Assembly (NCBI RefSeq): GCF_046614695.1
Contig: NZ_JBKKHQ010000013.1
Coordinates: forward strand, 124,001-188,000
Direction: 5' to 3'
Length of the DNA stretch: 64,000 nt
DNA from: Pokkaliibacter sp046614695
Lineage (GTDB): Bacteria; Pseudomonadota; Gammaproteobacteria; Pseudomonadales; Balneatricaceae
Shown here: positions 9,943 through 17,429 of the stretch, piece after piece
How the letters are laid out: each line of letters begins with the position of its first letter
Numbering within the stretch: the stretch's first letter is position 1
Notes under the pieces: model-generated
What the model was told of the DNA's origin: nothing
What the model saw: the letters and a program-made list of their open reading frames with translations, nothing else
The model's database searches: none
Program-made: the position numbers and the translations under genes

Positions 9943-12900
9943 ATGGTCTCTCGACTCAGTGGACTGGATCTGGCCCGCCACACCCAACAACCCGACCCGC
10001 TTGCGGCTGAAGCGGCTGCGGCACGTCCCGCCCGCGAAGCAGACCCGGCCACACTGGAAGCCCTGGAGCAGCGGCTGGCACAGTTGCGGCAACAGCCGCC
10101 TAGCCCCCTGGCGCGCAGCATCGAGCAGCACTTTCGCCAGCACCAGCGCTTCAATGAGTCGCTGAGTCAGGACTGGATGCATGAAAGCCCCTTCGTCGAT
10201 AGCCGCCGCCAGCAGCTAAAAGCCATTGCGGGTGCAGAACATATCGCCGCCCAGTACGGCAGCACGCTGGCGAAAGACCAGACCCGTGACAGCGTCAAAA
10301 GCTGGCGCGCCCTGCGGGGCGGCCACCAGACCGACAGCTTCTACACCCGCGCCAACGATGAAGGCGGCATGCACCTGCTGTGCTCCAATCTTTATCGTCG
10401 TCAGGGTGGGCGCGGTCGTGATTCCGTCTCCTTCGTCAGTAGTGAAGCCATGGGGCGGCGGGTCGCCAGTTATGCCCAGGCCAAACCCGATGAAGTGCAT
10501 TACCGCACCCTCGCACCCGGCATTGTCGCGGTGATTTTCGATGACATGATGGCCGGCAACCGCGCGGATCATCAGGTCGATATGCTGGGCGCCCGGCCCT
10601 CACCCAATATGGTGACCTCCAGCAGTCTGCGCCCGCCCCGCCCGATTGTTCCCGACTCCGGCATCGACAATGCACCGCTGCTGACGCATCTGCGCGGCAA
10701 CGCTGCAGAACCCTCGCCCAGCGCCCGTCTGCGTGATATGCCCAAAGACCACGGCCATGCCGCCATGGCAGAAACGGCCGCGCAGCTGCTGGATCAGCTC
10801 GTGAGCGTGCTGGATAAGCGCAACGAACTGCACGACCGCCGCAACCCGGTACTGAATGAAGGGCTAAAGGGCCTAACGGCGCTGGCCGAGCAGCTGCCGA
10901 CCCAGCATCAGGACACGCTGCAGTTCACTAACACCTTCCAGCTCCTGTGCGAGGAATTGCAGGTCTGTCTGGCGGCGATTCGCCCCTACAGCAGTGATGA
11001 CTTTCACACCCACGCCAGCAAGGCCCTGCACCCGGAACTGCTGCCGCCCAACGTAAAACCACCGGTGATGCACCTGACCTCCTCCGGTATGGCCGCACTG
11101 ACGTCAGCCTTGGATGTGGCCGTGGAAGCCGAACACAGCGACGGCGTTGAACTGGCGCGCACCGCTGATGGCGACAAATCCCCCGTGTATTTTGAGCTGA
11201 GCATCGGCTTTGAAGAGCAGAGCCCGAGCCTGTTCGGAACCCTGAATATCAGCCAGCCCGGCGATGCCACCCGACACAAGCCCGGCTGGGGCGTGAACGA
11301 GGTGATCAATGCCATCGACCAGCGCCTGAAGGACGACGGCATCACCTCGGAAAAACCCCTGGTCGTGACGCTGGATGCCACCATCGAGCATCAGGGCGAT
11401 CTGCCCGCGCTGCTGCGCCATTGTCATGACGACATTGGCAGTGGTCGCCTGAAGCTGCTGATCTGCAAGAGCTACCAGAAATTCTCCAACCTCTGCGCGG
11501 CCAAAGTGATGGCCGGTGGCGTCGGGCTGATCACCGCCCCGGATGAGATCGGCCAGAAAATGGAAGCCATGCTCAGTCGCGCCGAGGAAGAACTGAACTG
11601 GATGCGCAACCCCGAGAGCCAGCTACTGACCCATATGCTGAGCTGCCGGGAGCAGGAATTTGCCCTGCTGGAGCGGGCCGTCAGCAATGCCAACTTTGTC
11701 CGTGAGCATTTCTTCACCGGAGAAAACGGCCATCAGCCGTGCCGCAGCCATGATCCGCATCTGCCTTTTCTGACCTTCAACAACGAAAACGATGCCAGCA
11801 AGCACAGCTTTACCCTGAACCTCTCCAGCGCCTCCGGCCATCGTCAGCGCGGCGATGCCCAGCCGCTCTATCGCGATACCCTGCAGCACCTCTCGCCCGG
11901 CCTTATTGGCGAGCGCGGCAGCTTCGGCTTTGGCCACATGACCTACGGTTTTCTTGGCAGCGATGAGGATCACGAGGAAGTGCGCCTGAGCTTCGGGCAG
12001 GAAACGCAGAATGAACTGACCGAACTCTTCTATTTGCCCAGCCGGCTGATGACGCCCGAGGGCAGCGAGTGGAATTGCGATGAAGCCCTGAAAGAAGTGA
12101 ACCGGCTGGTCGATGGAGCGCTTAACTCTTCGCCTCTGCCTGCACGTTCACCGGCGGATCTGGCAGCGAAGCTTAACCATATTGCGCGCCAGGAAAACCC
12201 GGGGCTGTCGGCCACAGAACACCGCCAGGCCACGCCCGAGCAACTGCATCTGCAGCGTGGCCGTGATAATGCCCCCCAAACCATCAATAAAGTCGCGTCC
12301 GTGGTGCTGCACCTGACGGATCGAATTCAGGGGCTGTTAAGCCTGCAACATACGCCCTGTCAGGGGCCGGATCGCCAGAAGATCGACACGCTGCTGGGCG
12401 GGCTGATTCGCTCCGGTATGCCGGGGGTGTCTCAGGGCACGCGCCAGCGCATTCTGCGCCTGCAGAGCGAGCTGCATTTCAGTGACATGCTGCACAGCGA
12501 ACCGGCGAGTCAGCCTGAGCACGCCCGCGCCTGGCTGGATGATCTGGACCGCATGCCTTCACTGGGCAGCAGCCTGGCCCTCGCGCCGCTGATTCCCGAC
12601 AGCCTCTTTACCCGGCTCAGCCCGCAGGATCAGGAGCGCCTGTGCAAACACCTGCTGGCGCCCTTATCCGACAGCCAGCGCATCACCATGCTTGAGCAAA
12701 GCCTCGCCCTCAATAACCAGCTGGCGATGACGACACAACTGCTGGCCACCATGGAGCAACAGCTCGGCCAGCCACGGGTCAACCCGCAGGTTATCTCCTC
12801 CCGCGAACCGCCGATTGGCCTGCAAGTGCGCATGCTGCAACAAACCCTCAACATGCGCCTGAACCCGACCAGCTGGAGCGACAGCGCCACGGAGAATGAG

Positions 12901-12975
12901 CTGTCCGAGGAAAGCGATTTGAGTGATGGCCGCCCACACCACGCGCAGGACAGCGACAGTGACGGGTCGTATTAA
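9943..12975 (+). CDS. Giant PLP-dependent-transferase-like protein, array copy D (1010 aa)
   Basis: Last complete array member. CAGGAG at 9932-9937 sets ATG 9943, 31 bp after copy C, so co-transcription is likely. Core motifs: S380-S-G-M383, D478 (strand VVTLD), S-Y-Q-K513-F with K513 as putative Schiff-base lysine, KVMAGG, an SFGF motif, and R681-L-S-F-G-Q-E. The tail is acidic and Ser-rich (ends DSDSDGSY). Its last 189 coding bases are repeated at 14250-14438, downstream of the AT-rich acyltransferase. The natural terminator of the array lies after that second copy, not after this gene. Relation to Cys/Met PLP enzymes is inferred from motif order; the substrate cannot be guessed. Confidence 0.85.
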   Translation: MVSRLSGLDLARHTQQPDPLAAEAAAARPAREADPATLEALEQRLAQLRQQPPSPLARSIEQHFRQHQRFNESLSQDWMHESPFVDSRRQQLKAIAGAEHIAAQYGSTLAKDQTRDSVKSWRALRGGHQTDSFYTRANDEGGMHLLCSNLYRRQGGRGRDSVSFVSSEAMGRRVASYAQAKPDEVHYRTLAPGIVAVIFDDMMAGNRADHQVDMLGARPSPNMVTSSSLRPPRPIVPDSGIDNAPLLTHLRGNAAEPSPSARLRDMPKDHGHAAMAETAAQLLDQLVSVLDKRNELHDRRNPVLNEGLKGLTALAEQLPTQHQDTLQFTNTFQLLCEELQVCLAAIRPYSSDDFHTHASKALHPELLPPNVKPPVMHLTSSGMAALTSALDVAVEAEHSDGVELARTADGDKSPVYFELSIGFEEQSPSLFGTLNISQPGDATRHKPGWGVNEVINAIDQRLKDDGITSEKPLVVTLDATIEHQGDLPALLRHCHDDIGSGRLKLLICKSYQKFSNLCAAKVMAGGVGLITAPDEIGQKMEAMLSRAEEELNWMRNPESQLLTHMLSCREQEFALLERAVSNANFVREHFFTGENGHQPCRSHDPHLPFLTFNNENDASKHSFTLNLSSASGHRQRGDAQPLYRDTLQHLSPGLIGERGSFGFGHMTYGFLGSDEDHEEVRLSFGQETQNELTELFYLPSRLMTPEGSEWNCDEALKEVNRLVDGALNSSPLPARSPADLAAKLNHIARQENPGLSATEHRQATPEQLHLQRGRDNAPQTINKVASVVLHLTDRIQGLLSLQHTPCQGPDRQKIDTLLGGLIRSGMPGVSQGTRQRILRLQSELHFSDMLHSEPASQPEHARAWLDDLDRMPSLGSSLALAPLIPDSLFTRLSPQDQERLCKHLLAPLSDSQRITMLEQSLALNNQLAMTTQLLATMEQQLGQPRVNPQVISSREPPIGLQVRMLQQTLNMRLNPTSWSDSATENELSEESDLSDGRPHHAQDSDSDGSY

Positions 12976-12987
12976 GTGAGTAAAGAG
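12787..12987 (+). repeat. 201-bp direct repeat, copy 1 (3' end of array copy D)
   Basis: Covers the last 189 coding bases, including the stop of array copy D, plus 12 bases. It aligns without gaps to 14250-14450 with about 11 mismatches by eye (about 95% identity); most mismatches lie in the second half. Confidence 0.95.
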
Positions 12988-13205
12988 TTACTAAGCATAT
13001 TTGAGGCCACAGGAGCTGACCCTGAATCCCCTTAAGTATTGATGAGGGCTTCGCATATTCAGACTAGGGCGCATAAAGATCAGAAATAAAATCAGTCAAC
13101 TCTCAATTTATTGCTTTAAACTGGCAAATCACTAAACTATTACTTCAGTCGAAAATTTTAAAAAAAATCATCTAACCTTTCTTTGAAAATGGAATTCAAA
13201 TATAA

Positions 13206-14204
13206 ATGAATTGGTTAAGCAATGCCCGTATTATTTCAATCATGGCAGTAATCATACTTCATGCAGCGGCAAGTAATGTAACTAGCAATACCATAGGCAG
13301 TTTTGACTGGTGGGTTGGTAATTTTTACGACTCGTCAGTGCGATGGTGTGTGCCAATCTTCGTAATGATTAGTGGAGCATTATTACTCGATCCTAGTAAA
13401 GATGAGACGTTAAGCGTTTTTTACTTAAAAAGAACATCAAGAATACTAATACCTATTATTTTCTGGAGTATTTTTTACTTGTTACTATTGGCATATAGAA
13501 GCTCAATAGATAGTGCGGATAAATTTATTCTTTTCTCCTTGAAAAGGATAATACTAGGCACACCTTATTACCATTTGTGGTTTCTTTATATGATTGCGGG
13601 GCTATATATATTTGTGCCTTTTTTTCGAAAGATAACAAAAAACTCTAGTAATAAAGAGATTATTTTTCTTACATTAATACTCTTCGCCGTTTCTATTACA
13701 ACATTTAGTTATAGTTTTTATAAAGATAGCTACACCCCTTTGGCCGTAAGTCTTTTTATATATTACATTCCTTATTTTTTCCTTGGACATGTTTTAAATA
13801 AAAATATAGTAAACATGTGCTTTTCTATCACTGTATTTCTACTAACATTAACAATAGTTTTAACTGCTATAGGTTTTTATCTTGTTGCACAGAATTCAGG
13901 GATTAAATTTGGACTCTATTTTTATAGTTATCCGAGTATGACTGTTACAGTGATGTCTTTCCTTGTTTTTATTTTACTCAAGAATATAAAATACAATCTA
14001 TATTTTCCAGCCACATCAAAATTGACATTAGGAATCTATCTATTACACCCACTATTCCTTGAGTTCATTCAAAATAAATTAGTTAGTCATTTTTCTCTTA
14101 CACCATTATTTTCAATACCAATAGTTTCAATTATAACTTTCTTATCATCACTAATGTGTGCATATATACTATCTAAGACTCCATTCTTAAGGAAAACAAT
14201 ATAA
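13206..14204 (+). CDS. Acyltransferase family 3 (OafA/YrhL-like) membrane protein, AT-rich
   Basis: The 332-residue product has about ten hydrophobic segments across its whole length. The N-terminal signature of acyltransferase-3 proteins is visible (N-A-R-I-I-S-I-M-A-V-I-I-L-H), with the conserved Arg and His about 10 residues apart. Such enzymes O-acetylate or succinylate surface polysaccharides or lipids in the inner membrane; the acceptor here is unknown. Base composition is about 30% GC against about 60% in the flanking array, codon use is strongly A/T-ending, and the gene is bracketed by 201-bp direct repeats of the array end, so it is probably acquired. The ATG lacks a strong ribosome-binding site, only a weak GGAATT about 15 bases upstream. 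Confidence 0.85.
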   Translation: MNWLSNARIISIMAVIILHAAASNVTSNTIGSFDWWVGNFYDSSVRWCVPIFVMISGALLLDPSKDETLSVFYLKRTSRILIPIIFWSIFYLLLLAYRSSIDSADKFILFSLKRIILGTPYYHLWFLYMIAGLYIFVPFFRKITKNSSNKEIIFLTLILFAVSITTFSYSFYKDSYTPLAVSLFIYYIPYFFLGHVLNKNIVNMCFSITVFLLTLTIVLTAIGFYLVAQNSGIKFGLYFYSYPSMTVTVMSFLVFILLKNIKYNLYFPATSKLTLGIYLLHPLFLEFIQNKLVSHFSLTPLFSIPIVSIITFLSSLMCAYILSKTPFLRKTI

Positions 14205-14249
14205 TTGTCTTTGAATTATACATATCACACTTAACGATAAGATTAATTA

Positions 14250-14450
14250 CAGGTCATCTCCTCCCGCGAACCGCCGATTGGCCTGCAAGTGCGCATGCTG
14301 CAACAAACCCTCAACATGCGCCTGAACCCGACCAGCTGGAGCGACAGCGCCTCGGAGAATGAGCCATCCGAGGAAGGCGACTTGAGTGATGGCCGCCCGC
14401 ACCACAGGCAGGACAGCGACAGTGACGGGTCGTATTAAGTGATTACAGAG
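14250..14450 (+). repeat. 201-bp direct repeat, copy 2: orphan 3' end of an array gene
   Basis: A copy of 12787-12987. It encodes the last 62 residues of an array protein (ending DSDSDGSY, stop TAA at 14436-14438) without any start or upstream coding part. It begins abruptly after AT-rich sequence and leads straight into the transcription terminator. It could be the remnant of a further paralog whose body was replaced, or a duplication formed when the acyltransferase DNA integrated. Confidence 0.9.
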
Positions 14451-14473
14451 GAGCCATCGGGCTCCTCTTTTTT
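14447..14473 (+). terminator. Rho-independent terminator of the giant-gene array
   Basis: 9-bp stem AGAGGAGCC / GGCTCCTCT with a 4-base loop, followed directly by six T. It lies 9 bases after the stop codon in repeat copy 2; copy 1 has no equivalent. Confidence 0.9.
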
Positions 14474-14506
14474 AGGAGGTTGAGGGCAGTTTGCTCGCGT
14501 GATGGG

Positions 14507-14839
14507 CTAGTGAACCGACGCCCTGGAAAACAGATTCAGTATCAGCACACCGGCAAGAATGCAGGCCATGCCGACAAAGCCCCACAAGTCGATTTTCTGG
14601 CCATACACCAGCCAGGAAATCAGCGTAACCAGCACAATGCCGAGGCCCGCCCATACGGAATAGGCAATCCCGATCGCAATCGTATTCAGCGATAAGGACA
14701 GAAAGTAAAACGACATGCCATAACCCAGAAACACCACACAGGTCGGCAGCAGCCGCGTGAACCCCTGGGTCGATTTTAATACCGAGGTCGCAATCACCTC
14801 ACCTGCGATGGCAATCAGCAGGAGCAGCCAGCCTTTCAT
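14507..14839 (-). CDS. Small multidrug resistance (SMR) efflux protein, EmrE type
   Basis: The 110-residue, four-helix product retains the SMR signature residues at canonical positions: E14 (proton/drug-binding carboxylate in GEVIATS), Y60 and W63 (AYSVWAG). Proteins of this family work as antiparallel dimers in the inner membrane and export quaternary ammonium compounds or other lipophilic cations in exchange for protons; Gdx-type members export guanidinium. E14/Y60/W63 favours the EmrE/Qac branch. ATG 14839 is preferred over an upstream in-frame start at 14890 because the protein then begins with the usual M-K-G-W before helix 1 and GGAGGTG lies 6 bases upstream. It is convergent with the giant-gene array and has no partner gene. 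Confidence 0.9.
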   Translation of the reverse strand: MKGWLLLLIAIAGEVIATSVLKSTQGFTRLLPTCVVFLGYGMSFYFLSLSLNTIAIGIAYSVWAGLGIVLVTLISWLVYGQKIDLWGFVGMACILAGVLILNLFSRASVH

Positions 14840-14928
14840 ACCAGAACACCTCCGAAAAGTGTCCGGCAAGGATAGTCGCCCCACCGCCAAAATAGCAGTC
14901 TTGTTTCTTCCTCCGGTTTCTGGGCATA

Positions 14929-14952
14929 AAAAAACCGCCGAAGCGGTTTTTT
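14929..14952 (-). terminator. Terminator downstream of the PutAbiC-like gene
   Basis: Perfect stem AAAAAACCGC / GCGGTTTTTT with loop CGAA. It is flanked by A and T runs and could act in both directions. It lies 80 bases beyond the stop of the leftward gene at 15032-16069, so it most likely ends that transcript. Confidence 0.8.
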
Positions 14953-15031
14953 ATCAATATAAGCATTCAAAATATTCGAATCTCACTGCAAATTTTTCCT
15001 ATATATTCTTTAAGCTTATTAAGCGAATATA

Positions 15032-16069
15032 TTAGTCAATAAGAAGTGCTTTCTGTTCTGATGTAAAATTCAATAAGTCTGGATACTGAGAAAAGAGATC
15101 AGACATAACATTATCGTCAAGAATTCTTTCGTTTATCCTAAGCTTATAAAAACTAAGCTTTTTAAGAAGACTACTTTCGACTATCCTATTTGTATACTTC
15201 TTATTGCCGGACATAAATTCTATGATAAAAACTGCAAAAATGCTGAGTAAATCATCCTGATCCAGCTCTAAATTTCCGAAAATTAAAAAATCATTCAATT
15301 CATCATTTATGCTATCTTCTAATGCAATTTCAGCAACCATTCTTCTTAGATGAATATTTATAGACAAAACATAATTTAAGTAAGTCTCATAACCATTGAG
15401 CTCGGAAAAAGCAATAGAATGCATAGCGTTTATATCTACTTTTCTTCTTGAGCGAAAGCCCCTATAGCCGTGTACTATTTTATTAAAAGCATATGGGGAT
15501 GATTGTCCTTGACTGCCCACGGGCTCTCCGACTTGGTCATAAATATCATCACCAAACTCATCAACTTCAGCTATAAAGCATGTTGAATTAGCTCGTAATT
15601 GCTCTTGCTTAACCGAAGCTATTGCAATGAAATTATCCAACCTTGCTTTCTTATTTGTTATCTCAATATTTTTCTGAGCATGATTTGAAGACTTCATTTC
15701 AAGTCGAGTTAACTCTAACTCCCTTTTACTAAATTTATTTTGCTTAGCCGAGTAGAACAAAGAAGCTACTAGCAAAAAAATACTAATAAAAGTTAGAAAT
15801 GGATTAAGCAAACCACCAACAGCATCACCCAAACTCCCAAAAAGCTCGCGATATTGCCTAGTAAAGTCTGAAGCATCTAATGTAGGAATGAAGCCACCGC
15901 CATTATTCGTATACTCAATACCGACCCAGACTAACCAAATGGCTCCAATGATTAATATTGCGACAATACAGGCTGAAGCAACAAACAGAAGCCCACCTAG
16001 AATGTTGTCCCAGAAGTCCTCTCTACGGTACTTATCTTCTAGTGCAGTACGCTCTTGCTCAAGATCCAT
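15032..16069 (-). CDS. PutAbiC-like two-TM protein, candidate phage abortive-infection factor
   Basis: 345 residues: a charged N-terminus (residues 1-20), TM1 about 25-52, then the segment FGSLGDAVGGLLNP, TM2 about 90-106 and a long helical cytoplasmic part beginning with a coiled coil (about 107-145). The GD-x-x-GG-L-L-N-P motif just before TM2 is the hallmark of the 'putative phage abortive infection protein' family (PF16872 in my recollection). Those proteins are found in defence-rich loci but their mechanism is not established. The gene is clearly more AT-rich than the backbone and stands alone with its own terminator at 14929-14952, consistent with lateral acquisition. Membership is inferred from the motif and layout; a defence role is inference. 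Confidence 0.6.
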   Translation of the reverse strand: MDLEQERTALEDKYRREDFWDNILGGLLFVASACIVAILIIGAIWLVWVGIEYTNNGGGFIPTLDASDFTRQYRELFGSLGDAVGGLLNPFLTFISIFLLVASLFYSAKQNKFSKRELELTRLEMKSSNHAQKNIEITNKKARLDNFIAIASVKQEQLRANSTCFIAEVDEFGDDIYDQVGEPVGSQGQSSPYAFNKIVHGYRGFRSRRKVDINAMHSIAFSELNGYETYLNYVLSINIHLRRMVAEIALEDSINDELNDFLIFGNLELDQDDLLSIFAVFIIEFMSGNKKYTNRIVESSLLKKLSFYKLRINERILDDNVMSDLFSQYPDLLNFTSEQKALLID

Positions 16070-16151
16070 CTAACCCCTAGCTCCCCATCACCAGAAAAAA
16101 AGACAGCATAGCTTTCACTACAATGGCTTTCTACTCCTGAGGGTCAGCTAA

Positions 16152-16401
16152 TTAACTGCGCGGCAGATACTGCCCTGCAATGCGGGTAAGCCATTGTAGA
16201 CTGGCTTCCATTACCGTAAGCAGGCTGTGCGCCGGGATCTGTTCATTCACAAAGCGGGTCAGGTTTTGTGGGTCTTAGGTTAACGGATACCGCTTCAGCA
16301 GGGAGCGGCGCTCTCATTCTGGCGATGCTCTGGTGATATTCAGCCAGCAGCGCATCCAGCGTCTTGAGCAGATTAAGATCCAGTAAAGCAAGATCTGGCA
16401 T
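16152..16401 (-). pseudogene. Degraded gene, possible LysR-regulator remnant
   Basis: Reading leftwards from 16401, the first frame gives MPDLALLDLNLLKTLDALLA, which looks like the first helix of a LysR-type regulator, but it runs to a stop near 16246. A second frame then reads through to TAA at 16152-16154 (ending WLTRIAGQYLPRS). The two frames overlap near 16262, so a single-base change would join them. Either this is a short gene with a frameshift or a LysR gene with a large internal deletion; the second half does not look like a typical LysR C-terminus. The function is certainly not intact as read. Nothing else is recognised between 16070 and 16538. Confidence 0.3.
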
Positions 16402-16538
16402 GGCGAGGTTCTCCCGTGAGACGAACCGCACTTCAGAGTAGAGTTAGCGGCAGGGCTGCTGTAGGTTCTTGGCATTCGGTGAGTATCAGGTGCTGATATA
16501 TGTGGTGCCGTCGTATTCACCCTCACATAAGGATGTGT

Positions 16539-16976
16539 ATGAAGATTGTATTTATTATCTCAAAGGGGCTTCTAATGGCCTCAACTCCTTGCTTTTCCAT
16601 GACTTTACGCGCCACCAGTGGGCGTGGAGAGTGCATGAACAAGTCCTCAAATGCATGTTTGATTAAGCCTTTCGAAGGCCCCATCCCAGTTGGGAAATAT
16701 TACATCTCGCCGACAGAGTTCAGTGATCCCGGTATCACTAGCGATCTGGCTCGTAGAACGCGTGGAGACTGGGGTGACTGGCGAGTCCGGCTGCATCCAG
16801 TGCCTACCACAAAGACCTTTGGGCGTGACAATTTCTTTTTGCACGGTGGGGATATGGAAGGGTCAGCCAGCTGTATTGATGTGGGTGGCGGGGTTTTGGG
16901 TAATCAAACCACTGACCGCCTAGCTGCCATGATTCAGGCCAGTCAGAAAAAGATAGAAGTTGAGGTAAAGGGGTGA
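16539..16976 (+). CDS. DUF2778/Tlde1-like L,D-transpeptidase-type effector
   Basis: The 145-residue product carries ATSGRGECMN, then GPIPVGKYYI, GDWGDWRVRL and FFLHGGDMEGSASCID. The last is the H-G-G...S-x-x-C pattern of the DUF2778 family, which includes the type VI effector Tlde1 that attacks peptidoglycan precursors with a His/Cys pair. Predicted catalytic residues are the His of LHGG and the Cys of SASCID. The start is uncertain: ATG 16539 has AAGG six bases upstream, but the overlapping +2 frame (from about 16469 to 16666) also encodes a family-like stretch ending SLLFHDF, so a frameshift near 16605 may separate the first 25 residues from the rest. Its last 4 bases overlap the next gene. 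No VgrG, Hcp or PAAR gene lies nearby. Confidence 0.7.
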   Translation: MKIVFIISKGLLMASTPCFSMTLRATSGRGECMNKSSNACLIKPFEGPIPVGKYYISPTEFSDPGITSDLARRTRGDWGDWRVRLHPVPTTKTFGRDNFFLHGGDMEGSASCIDVGGGVLGNQTTDRLAAMIQASQKKIEVEVKG

Positions 16977-17314
16977 AGGCTTATCTGTTGGTGCTGACCA
17001 TTCTGGCCCCCTCACTTTGCTTCGCTGAGGTAGCAGACAAAATGCCGTCATATCCCTCTATGTGGGGGTTGGCATTGGCGCTCTGCATGGGATTCTCGCT
17101 ACTAGCACGATTGTGGAAAGGCTTTCTGCTACCGGCCATTCTGGTGTCGTTGTTTATGGCCTACGGTGTTTATGATACTGGTTCTGATCCGAATTTCCTG
17201 AGTGCGGTAGAGTCAGAATTTGGGGGCTATTACCAATTGAATGGCTACCTGTCGGCGTTAATTATTGGCCTTATGCCAATCCTCTTTAGCCTGTGTAAAA
17301 GAAAGTCTAACTAA
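16973..17314 (+). CDS. Small membrane protein, putative immunity partner of the DUF2778 effector
   Basis: 113 residues starting at GTG 16973, overlapping the effector stop by 4 bases (GTGA), a typical sign of translational coupling; AAAGGGG precedes the start. It has a Sec-type signal-like N-terminus (MKAYLLVLTILAPSLCFA), two or three further hydrophobic segments around residues 28-63 and 92-107, and a short loop rich in Asp/Glu between them. I do not recognise a family. Since peptidoglycan-targeting effectors are usually paired with a periplasmic or membrane immunity protein encoded immediately downstream, that role is inferred from position only. Confidence 0.65.
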   Translation: MKAYLLVLTILAPSLCFAEVADKMPSYPSMWGLALALCMGFSLLARLWKGFLLPAILVSLFMAYGVYDTGSDPNFLSAVESEFGGYYQLNGYLSALIIGLMPILFSLCKRKSN

Positions 17315-17337
17315 TTGTTTTTATGAATTTTCAGTGG

Positions 17338-17363
17338 AAAAGAGCCCGGAATGGGCTCTTTTT
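17338..17363 (+). terminator. Terminator of the effector/immunity pair
   Basis: 10-bp stem AAAAGAGCCC / GGGCTCTTTT with a 5-base loop and a T run of five, located 24 bases after the stop at 17314. Confidence 0.9.
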
Positions 17364-17429
17364 GTCACTACAAACCATCAAAGATCAGCCAGCGGGTCTT
17401 AGTTATCCGGATGACAATGGTTTCGGACA

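Noticed and set aside
1..12975. Giant-gene array as an assembly artefact of one repeated gene
   Set aside because: The copies differ throughout in protein sequence and have unique tails and gaps, so they are diverged paralogs. Only the 201-bp repeat at the array end is near-identical.
14961..15010. TTCGAAT-containing stretch that could suggest a tRNA T-loop or attachment site
   Set aside because: No acceptor or anticodon stems can be drawn around it.
13014..16149. 10-base match AGCTGACCCT at 13014-13023 and, inverted, at 16140-16149, as possible ends of an inserted island
   Set aside because: Ten bases are too few to call an attachment-site pair and the surrounding bases differ; the 201-bp direct repeats explain the left part better.
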